DNA from: Bacteroidales bacterium
GTDB lineage: Bacteria > Bacteroidota > Bacteroidia > Bacteroidales > JAFGHD01
DNA: 62,324 nt
Assembly: GCA_016927695.1 (NCBI GenBank)
Contig: JAFGME010000114.1
Span: 1-62,324, forward strand
Direction: 5' to 3'
Below the pieces are notes generated by a model, which had not been told where the DNA came from, did no database searches, and worked only from the letters and a program-made list of their open reading frames with translations. Positions within the stretch are counted from its first letter, which is position 1. Every line of letters starts with the position of its first letter. Positions 52,770-59,196 of the stretch are shown here, piece after piece. The translations under genes and the position numbers were made by a program.

Positions 52770-55700
52770 CTATGGCACCTGGCAGCCTTTACCCGCATTC
52801 GATCCCCAGACGTCTACCTTATCCTGGTTGGAGACTTGTCCGTTGAGATCAAAATCGCCTGCTTTATACCCTGATTGACCTGATTCGGGCAACCATACGG
52901 CAATTTTATCCGCAGCATTGATCTGGCCGTCGCAAAGACCATCGCCACCAACCATTCCCCATATTCCGGCTCCTACTTCCTTGTGGCCGTTGTAACCTCC
53001 GTAGGCCTGGCCTGCCCCGGTGGTAAAGTCGTATAAATATACTCCTCCGGAGAGCTGGAGGGGAATGGAAGACATCACCCCGAGATGGTTCCTGTGGCGG
53101 ATAACCACATATAGATCGGCAGTGGGTTCCAGGCTGAAAAACAGGTTGCTGGCCCCGTCGAGGCCAACCACTTTTCCATTGTTCAGCACAAAACCTGCCT
53201 GTCTGGCGATGATGGAGTCGGCCACGGCAGTGGATGCTGTGCCTGTGGTTTCACGGAGTTCTACCAAAACCCAGTCAATCACATTGGATGAGGGTATGGA
53301 GGCCACGGCTTCCGTACCGAAATAGTTCCAGGGTTCAACATTAAAGGGTTGACATAAGGGAAGGTAGTTTAAGTTATTCAGGTAAGGGTTCATCTGGCTT
53401 AAAACAAAAGGCCCTTCCAGGAATACCTTCAGATCAAGGATAACGGCGCCTGACACAGTTAATGAAACCGGTAAAACAACCACCGGATTAACAGGGTCGT
53501 TGCTATTGATCAATATTTCAGCCGTGTTCAATCCCGGGAACAAACCGGTGGCGTCGAAATGCACGTTCATGTCTATTGACCCGCCGGCGCTCACATTGCC
53601 TGCCGGATTGGAAGTAATACTTAGCCATCCGTTAGCCCCTGACAGGTAACTGATGGTGGTTGAATAACTCAGCAAACCGGTTCCCGGATTGTCAAGGCTC
53701 ACGGTTTCGTTCTGGGTTCCGTCCGGGGGAAGGCTGACTGCAAGCAGACCCGGAGAAACAACAATCTGAGGTGTGCCTGAAGTTCCACCCATCCAGAAGT
53801 CGTCGATGGCCATGTCGCTGGTGTAATTTGTGCCCGTGATGCCCCTGAACCGGAATTTCACCGATTGACCGGCATAAGAAGTAAGGTCAAGGGTTTTTTC
53901 ATACCACGCATTTCCCTGGTTGCCCGAAATGGCTGTCATGATATCATTCACCCAAACCCCTCCGGCAAAAGCATCCAGGTGCAGGCTGCCCATGGCAGTT
54001 CCATACATGTGGTACCAGAATTTCATTTCCACGGTAGTCATGCCGCTGAGGTCGAACAACGGGGTTTCAAGATTGGCGGTCCGGCTTGGGTAATTCGGAC
54101 TGGAGGATTCTGTAAACATATAATAGCCTGAGCCGGTGGTGTGATCCCCTGTGGGGCCTGTCCCCGATGAAGGGGTAGAGCCAGAATTCACTGACCAGTC
54201 AAAGTCATCACCCGTGGCATTGACCCATGAGTAAGGCATGCTGCCGGCGTTGTCGAAATTCTGTGTGTATGGCAGAACAAAACCTGTTATGCCCATTCCG
54301 GTAACCGGTACAACGGTTGTACCTCCCGGTGCGTTGTGGGTAATGGTGATATTGCCTGAATAGGTCTGTGCTGCAAGGGGTGAAAATGTGATGTTAAATA
54401 CCGTGGACTGGCCGGGCTGCACATTGAAAGCAAGGGTGTTGTCCGCCAATGCCACAGCATAACCGGCGGGTGTTGTAATGCTTCCCGAAAGGGCCATACT
54501 GCCGTTGTTGGAAATCGTAAGAGGTTTCGTCAGGTTATCGCCTATAAACACCTGTCCAAAGTCAAGACTGACAGGGGTTACGGCTATTGCCGGCGCCGGA
54601 GGTGACAAAGGAGGGAATATAATATAATCGACCCAGGCACAGTCGGAGCCGCCAATGGTGTTTGCATCTTTGACATATTCCCATTTTAAGGTATGATTTC
54701 CCTGGGAAAGAGGGAAGGAAACTTCTCCCCATGCTACGTTTCCTGACCACTGATCCATCATGCTGCCATCAATATAAAATTTCAGGAAATCATACCCTGT
54801 TTCCGAAGAAACCTTCCTGGCAAAACTAATGTTACCTGCAGATGCCACATTGATGACAAGAAACATGGATGAACTCTGGCTGTTTCCAATGGCACCTGAT
54901 CTGGAGCAATAGGTTCCCTCGTATGGAGCCGTAGTGGTAATGGTCCAGGGCAGGTTACCCGAAAACTGCCAGGGATAAGCCGAGAAATTTCCGGTTTCGA
55001 AATTCTCTACCACCAGTCCCACAGTAAAGTATTGTTCAAATAAAACGGTATAACCGCCACTGTTGGCCGATATGTCCTGAGTCATGTATGCAACATGGCC
55101 AATGGGGGTTGCGGGATCCACGCTGATGGTATAGGTACCCGTACCGGTCATCCCGGGCTGGATGCTCCCGAAATCTGCCGTAGGATCAATGATATTGATG
55201 TACGGTGAAGTGGTGTTCAGCCCTCCTGAAGTATTCAGGGCGGCCTGGTTTCCGTTGTTCTTCACTGTGATGATCAGGTCGGCCGTTTCGCCCGGGTCGA
55301 GCCTGCCGTTGCCGTTACCGCCGATTGCATCATCAACCAGTGTTTCCTGGATAAAGAGATAGGGGCCGGGAACGGGTTCAAAAGCCTTGACGGCATCCAG
55401 GTCAAATCCGGCATCGGCAACAACAGCTGTGCCATCGCCATCGTCAACGATCTTAATAAACTGCGCCTGTGGCAGGTTGCCGTCAAGCAGGTCGAATTCA
55501 GTGGTTCCGCTACCTGTCCCTAAACTCACCCACGGGCCGTCAATGTTATCGCTGGCATAGCAGGTATAGCCTTCGGGGGTGGCATCCCCTTCATACACTA
55601 TTAAATCGTTGCCCTGTGTATCTAAGATGGGATATTGCATATCAAGTACACACCATCCGTTTTTTCCTATGGAATAGTTCACATTGTCAGGCGCCATCAG

Positions 55701-57101
55701 GGCAGCCTTGGTATTGCCTTCATCCGAATGATTGTTGTCAGGGATTTGTGAACTGGCAAATTTATAGGCATAATGCCCTGCCAGGGGCTGCAACTGAAAA
55801 TTGGTAACTGTGGAGTTCATTGAAGTCACTGTTACCCCTGTCACAGTCTGGGTTTGGTAACCATTGGCCTTCACGGTCAGGGTGTAGGTTCCGGGTACAA
55901 GAAACTTATGATAATCTCCCACAACAGGATCAGAGTATGAGGGATAACTGTTTCCCACAAATACCAAAGCTGCAACAGGCTGTCCGGTGGAGGCGTCTGT
56001 CACTGTACCTCCGATGCCATATCCGGCATACTCAATCATTTTAAGCATGGCCGGTTTATTGTAGTTGTAATACATCATGATCTGGGAAGCAGGGGGTTGT
56101 TTGCTCATAGATATCTCCATCGACCAGCTGACAGATCCCATAATGCCATAATAACTGTCTTTTGTACTTCCGTTGATGGCATACATTCCGCTGTATCCCT
56201 GGGCATACGCAAGGTTTGAGTATCCTGAAGATGAAGAATAGAGGGCTGCCAGAAAGTTGATGTGTGTATTGTCGGGGGTCGGATCAGGCCTGTAACTCCA
56301 GGGGTATGAAATAATCTCCGTACCACTGTGGTATGCAGTATAAATTACAAACTGATTGTTGTAGTTACATTCCCTTACACCTTTCGATTCATTTTGCGAA
56401 AAGGGGCCCGGGCTTCCCCCCCACTGGTCCCACATGTATCCTGCATCTCGGTTACAATCCACACCGTTGGCATTGTAACGCGACATATTGACGCGGCCGT
56501 CAGGGTTAACCATTATATAAAGCCATATCTCCCTGCTGTTGATAAGATTGGTTATGGTAGCATTGTTTCCGTATTCGAGGCACAATTCCCTGGCGAAACG
56601 GATCATATTCTCAGAACAACCAATCTCATCCCCGTGAATCCCACCGTCAAAAAATATTTCCGGTTCATTCTCATCCACATTCACATTGTCGCTGATTTTT
56701 AAAGCAGCAAGCTGCCTCCCCTGGTACGACGTCCCGTAGGAATGTTTTTGGCAGATATCAGAAAAATGAAGGGCAAGACTGTCGATAATGTTAATGATTT
56801 CCGGATAGGTGTGATAAGCATCCTCAGTAAGCCAGAAATCCTTATAATGTGCATTAAGGTCTTCAATGGTGACCTCATATTTCAGTCCTGCAGATTGCAG
56901 TTTGAGCAGCTCTGCCGGCGTAACATACAGTTGGGCATAACCGGGATACATATCCCCGTTAAGCTTCAGTTCATAAAGCGCCTGGTATTCAATCTCATTC
57001 TGAATGAACACTTTGACTTCCATTTCATCCTTGCGCCATCCCTGGGCAAAAGAGGCATAAGCCATTAAGGCAAGCATTGAGAGTAAAAAAAACTTTTTCA
57101 T
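52770..57101 (-). CDS. Multidomain secreted M14 zinc carboxypeptidase with EF-hand C-terminal module
   Basis: A 1443-residue exported enzyme. Signal peptide to residue 19. The M14 domain spans about 95-360, with zinc ligands H156, E159 (G-I-H-G-D-E-I-G) and H258 (A-Y-H-S-G-T-E), substrate motif N-P-D-G-R and catalytic E329. A carboxypeptidase regulatory-like domain (about 365-435) is followed by beta-sandwich domains: CARDB-like (about 560-690), a jelly-roll/choice-of-anchor region, an abnormal-spindle-like repeat (about 850-950), a MAM-like domain (about 960-1120), and a final Ig-like domain. Residues 1222-1443 are the shared C-terminal module with two EF-hand loops, ending G-C-Q-V-P. It should cleave C-terminal residues from peptides at the cell surface. 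Its promoter lies at 57135-57167. Confidence 0.92.
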   Translation of the reverse strand: MKKFFLLSMLALMAYASFAQGWRKDEMEVKVFIQNEIEYQALYELKLNGDMYPGYAQLYVTPAELLKLQSAGLKYEVTIEDLNAHYKDFWLTEDAYHTYPEIINIIDSLALHFSDICQKHSYGTSYQGRQLAALKISDNVNVDENEPEIFFDGGIHGDEIGCSENMIRFARELCLEYGNNATITNLINSREIWLYIMVNPDGRVNMSRYNANGVDCNRDAGYMWDQWGGSPGPFSQNESKGVRECNYNNQFVIYTAYHSGTEIISYPWSYRPDPTPDNTHINFLAALYSSSSGYSNLAYAQGYSGMYAINGSTKDSYYGIMGSVSWSMEISMSKQPPASQIMMYYNYNKPAMLKMIEYAGYGIGGTVTDASTGQPVAALVFVGNSYPSYSDPVVGDYHKFLVPGTYTLTVKANGYQTQTVTGVTVTSMNSTVTNFQLQPLAGHYAYKFASSQIPDNNHSDEGNTKAALMAPDNVNYSIGKNGWCVLDMQYPILDTQGNDLIVYEGDATPEGYTCYASDNIDGPWVSLGTGSGTTEFDLLDGNLPQAQFIKIVDDGDGTAVVADAGFDLDAVKAFEPVPGPYLFIQETLVDDAIGGNGNGRLDPGETADLIITVKNNGNQAALNTSGGLNTTSPYINIIDPTADFGSIQPGMTGTGTYTISVDPATPIGHVAYMTQDISANSGGYTVLFEQYFTVGLVVENFETGNFSAYPWQFSGNLPWTITTTAPYEGTYCSRSGAIGNSQSSSMFLVINVASAGNISFARKVSSETGYDFLKFYIDGSMMDQWSGNVAWGEVSFPLSQGNHTLKWEYVKDANTIGGSDCAWVDYIIFPPLSPPAPAIAVTPVSLDFGQVFIGDNLTKPLTISNNGSMALSGSITTPAGYAVALADNTLAFNVQPGQSTVFNITFSPLAAQTYSGNITITHNAPGGTTVVPVTGMGITGFVLPYTQNFDNAGSMPYSWVNATGDDFDWSVNSGSTPSSGTGPTGDHTTGSGYYMFTESSSPNYPSRTANLETPLFDLSGMTTVEMKFWYHMYGTAMGSLHLDAFAGGVWVNDIMTAISGNQGNAWYEKTLDLTSYAGQSVKFRFRGITGTNYTSDMAIDDFWMGGTSGTPQIVVSPGLLAVSLPPDGTQNETVSLDNPGTGLLSYSTTISYLSGANGWLSITSNPAGNVSAGGSIDMNVHFDATGLFPGLNTAEILINSNDPVNPVVVLPVSLTVSGAVILDLKVFLEGPFVLSQMNPYLNNLNYLPLCQPFNVEPWNYFGTEAVASIPSSNVIDWVLVELRETTGTASTAVADSIIARQAGFVLNNGKVVGLDGASNLFFSLEPTADLYVVIRHRNHLGVMSSIPLQLSGGVYLYDFTTGAGQAYGGYNGHKEVGAGIWGMVGGDGLCDGQINAADKIAVWLPESGQSGYKAGDFDLNGQVSNQDKVDVWGSNAGKGCQVP

Positions 57102-57134
57102 TTTTTATAAAATTTGCTGATTGACATCAAATGC

Positions 57135-57167
57135 CAAATTTAAGGAATTATCAATAGTGTTATCAAA
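57135..57167 (-). promoter_or_regulatory. Promoter of the M14 carboxypeptidase gene
   Basis: On the minus strand TTTG (57164-57167), 21 bases, then TAAATTTG (57135-57142). Both elements match consensus exactly, about 30 bases before the ATG at 57101 allowing for the transcription start. Confidence 0.6.
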
Positions 57168-57206
57168 AACAAAAAAAATCTATTGTTTTTTTTGATAGTG
57201 ACAGTG

Positions 57207-57256
57207 TGACCTCTTAGGTTGCCCCGCGCACAGCCGCAGGCTAACCTGACAGGTCA
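57207..57256. repeat. Imperfect inverted repeat, REP-like hairpin
   Basis: Two 14-base arms (57207-57220 and 57243-57256) pair with two mismatches, TGACCTnnnAGGTT against AACCTnnnAGGTCA, around a GC-rich 22-base loop that itself contains AGCC-GCA-GGCT. It lies in non-coding DNA upstream of the M14 gene, in a region rich in other hairpins. Confidence 0.5.
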
Positions 57257-57282
57257 GGAATAAGATAACAGGCAAGAATATC

Positions 57283-57299
57283 TGCGACTTAGAGTCGCA
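57283..57299. repeat. Perfect short palindrome TGCGACT-tag-AGTCGCA
   Basis: Seven-base perfect arms around a three-base loop, 14 bases past the stop of the AAA/DUF4143 gene as read on the minus strand. There is no T run, so it is probably not a terminator. It may be another REP-type element or part of a decayed one. Confidence 0.5.
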
Positions 57300-57312
57300 C
57301 TCCCACTAACAT

Positions 57313-58497
57313 TCATAAGTTAACCGCTGAGATAATGTTTCTCAAATCAACGAAGTCCTTTGATACAACATAGCTTTCATTGATGCCTATCTTTTGTGAA
57401 AGGTTTTTCAATTTATCAATGTCCTGGTGAATGGCTTTGGTTTTGACTTCCAGCGCTACGTTCAATTCGGGTAAAATGAAGTCAATTTCTCCGCCGCTAC
57501 GTTTTTGATAATAGTGTACCTTTCCATAGTGTCTTACACAATTATATACTGCATTTTCAAGCAGGTTTCCGGCATCAACCTTTGCGAACAAGTTTACAAA
57601 CCCCGAATCGCAGGCATAAACTTTTCGTGTTCCGCTTACTTCCCTGTCAACATTTTTTGAATAGGGTGTAATAAACGAAACAAAATAAGTTTTTTCCAAA
57701 AACGAAAGATAACTATAAATGGTAGGTCTTGAGGTATTCAGAGATGAAGCCAATTTTGAGATATCCAGTTTTGATCCGATCCTCTGAAACAACAACAAAA
57801 TAAGATCACGTAAAACATTGATCTGACTGAAATCTGCTAATGTTTTTACATCCTGTTCAAAAAAAGCATTAAAGATATCTTTCAGCACACGTCTTTTTTG
57901 CTGTTCATCATTCTCCAAAACGATTTGCGGGAAGCCGCCAAAATTCAAAAACTCGTCATATTCTTTTTTAAATTTTTCGAATACAATGTAGTTCCTTGAT
58001 TTTTCTTTTTCCATGAATGTTTTGGGAAAAGGAAAATGCTTTTGCTTAAAAATCAGATATTCCTCAAAATCAAGTGGAAAGAGTTCAAAAATGACTTTTC
58101 TGCCCGAAAGACTTTCGGAGAATAAGTTTTTGAGATAAAAACTACTGCTGCCTGATAAATAGAATTTTACATCGTAATGATCATAAAGGTATTTTAACGT
58201 TTTTACTATTTCAGGTTTTGACTGGATCTCATCAATAAAGATGTAAGCCTTTTCTTCCTTATTTATCCCGAAGGATTTCAGGTTGCTCCAGATCGAATTG
58301 AAATCGTTTTCTTCAAATATCTTTTGATCAAGGATGTTATCAAGGTCGATAAAAACTTTATTCTCACTTTCAATAGTGTCGAAGACCATTTTCAGCAAGG
58401 TTGTTTTCCCTGTTCTTCGCATTCCGGTTAAAACGACCATTTCACGAAATGGTAACTGCCCGGTTAACTGGCTGAATATTTTTCTCTCGAAATACAT
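57313..58497 (-). CDS. AAA ATPase with DUF4143 (PD-(D/E)XK-like) C-terminus
   Basis: A 394-residue protein. The N-terminal AAA domain has Walker A G-M-R-R-T-G-K-T-T (25-33; K31), Walker B Y-I-F-I-D-E (85-90) and sensor-like L-S-G-S-S-S. A winged-helix segment follows (about 245-275; D-I-S-K-L-A-S-S-L-N-T-S-R-P-T-I). The C-terminal DUF4143 part has G-G-E-I-D-F-I-L and A-L-E-V-K-T-K, the pattern of a PD-(D/E)XK nuclease fold. These proteins are common, often multi-copy and horizontally moved in Bacteroidota; their role is unknown. The gene is visibly AT-richer than its neighbours, supporting transfer. It has a TAAATTTG word just upstream but no clear -33. Confidence 0.88.
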   Translation of the reverse strand: MYFERKIFSQLTGQLPFREMVVLTGMRRTGKTTLLKMVFDTIESENKVFIDLDNILDQKIFEENDFNSIWSNLKSFGINKEEKAYIFIDEIQSKPEIVKTLKYLYDHYDVKFYLSGSSSFYLKNLFSESLSGRKVIFELFPLDFEEYLIFKQKHFPFPKTFMEKEKSRNYIVFEKFKKEYDEFLNFGGFPQIVLENDEQQKRRVLKDIFNAFFEQDVKTLADFSQINVLRDLILLLFQRIGSKLDISKLASSLNTSRPTIYSYLSFLEKTYFVSFITPYSKNVDREVSGTRKVYACDSGFVNLFAKVDAGNLLENAVYNCVRHYGKVHYYQKRSGGEIDFILPELNVALEVKTKAIHQDIDKLKNLSQKIGINESYVVSKDFVDLRNIISAVNL

Positions 58498-58598
58498 ACT
58501 TTAACAAATGGTTGCCTTTACCAAAAGCATTTTTTACAAATTTAAACAAAATATGTAAACTGAGACTTTACAAAAAGTTATAAAAAATGTAAAAGTAT

Positions 58599-58614
58599 GA
58601 GTCATCGGATGAGT
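58599..58614 (+). repeat. REP-like element, copy 1 (3' end of the RAYT gene)
   Basis: GAGTCATCGGATGAGT, with the conserved core GTCATCGGAT at 58601-58610. It ends at the stop codon of the RAYT gene. No inverted partner lies nearby, so this is a single half-element in the same orientation as the other two. Confidence 0.65.
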
Positions 58615-59120
58615 TATTTGACAATGAGACCATATTCTCTCGCTACTTCCTTTTTCACAAGCTTGTCATGTCTTTGACCTGAATAATCGATTGCTGATGA
58701 AAACTCCCATTCTTCCTGACTTTGCACGAGACCGGCTTTAACTGGATTATTGTGGATATAATCAAAACAAACCTGCAGGTATTGTAATTCAGTGGGCCTG
58801 ATATTAATTTTAGTTACTCCGTTTTTACCGGAATTAAACGAGGGGGTGATACCATCCGGGAAATTGATGCATTCGGCTTTGGTTTTTGGTCTGAATAGCG
58901 ATCCTGAGCGATTTTCCTGTTTGTTTATAGCCCTTGTATAAGAACGCAACATAACTGCTATGGAATAATTTAGAGTGCGTTTACTGATTCGATGACTCGT
59001 AGTCATCGGATCAGTATCATTCAGAAAAAAGAAATAATTCTCGCGGCTGAAAAATATTTTCTGCCTGTTGTTTCCCTGGTTAAATATGTGATATAGATAC
59101 CCTTCCTGAAATTGCATCAA
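58614..59120 (-). pseudogene. REP-associated tyrosine transposase (RAYT) with REP hairpin replacing its HUH region
   Basis: A 168-residue open frame of the Y1/IS200-like transposase family. The N-terminus (F-Q-E-G-Y-L-Y-H-I-F-N-Q-G-N-N-R-Q-K-I-F) and later parts (M-L-R-S-Y-T-R-A-I-N-K-Q-E-N-R-S-G-S-L-F, C-F-D-Y-I-H-N-N-P-V-K-A-G-L-V) are typical of Bacteroidota RAYTs. The segment that should carry the metal-binding H-U-H motif (usually P-N-H-F-H) is missing. In its place, straight after F-F-F-L-N-D, are residues encoded by a REP hairpin (58983-59015). The frame stays open through the insertion. A catalytic role is therefore very unlikely, though the remaining DNA-binding parts could persist. 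REP copies flank it on both sides. Confidence 0.8.
58983..59015. repeat. REP/REPIN-like hairpin inside the RAYT gene
   Basis: Arms of 15 bases (58983-58997 / 59001-59015) pair with one mismatch around a three-base loop; the core GTCATCGGAT is at 59002-59011. It shares this core with elements on both sides of the gene and encodes about 11 in-frame residues of the RAYT product. Confidence 0.75.
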
Positions 59121-59154
59121 GTACTTTCAATTCAATAAAGTGACGGTTAAGCCA

Positions 59155-59187
59155 ACTCATCCGATGGCTTTGAGTCATCGGATGAGT
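59155..59187. repeat. REP/REPIN-like hairpin upstream of the RAYT gene
   Basis: Perfect 12-base arms ACTCATCCGATG / CATCGGATGAGT (59155-59166 / 59176-59187) around a nine-base loop, with the core GTCATCGGAT at 59174-59183. It lies between the RAYT start and the stop of the surface-protein gene that ends at 59197. It may also affect 3' end formation of that transcript, though there is no T run after it. Confidence 0.75.
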
Positions 59188-59196
59188 AAAAAATCT

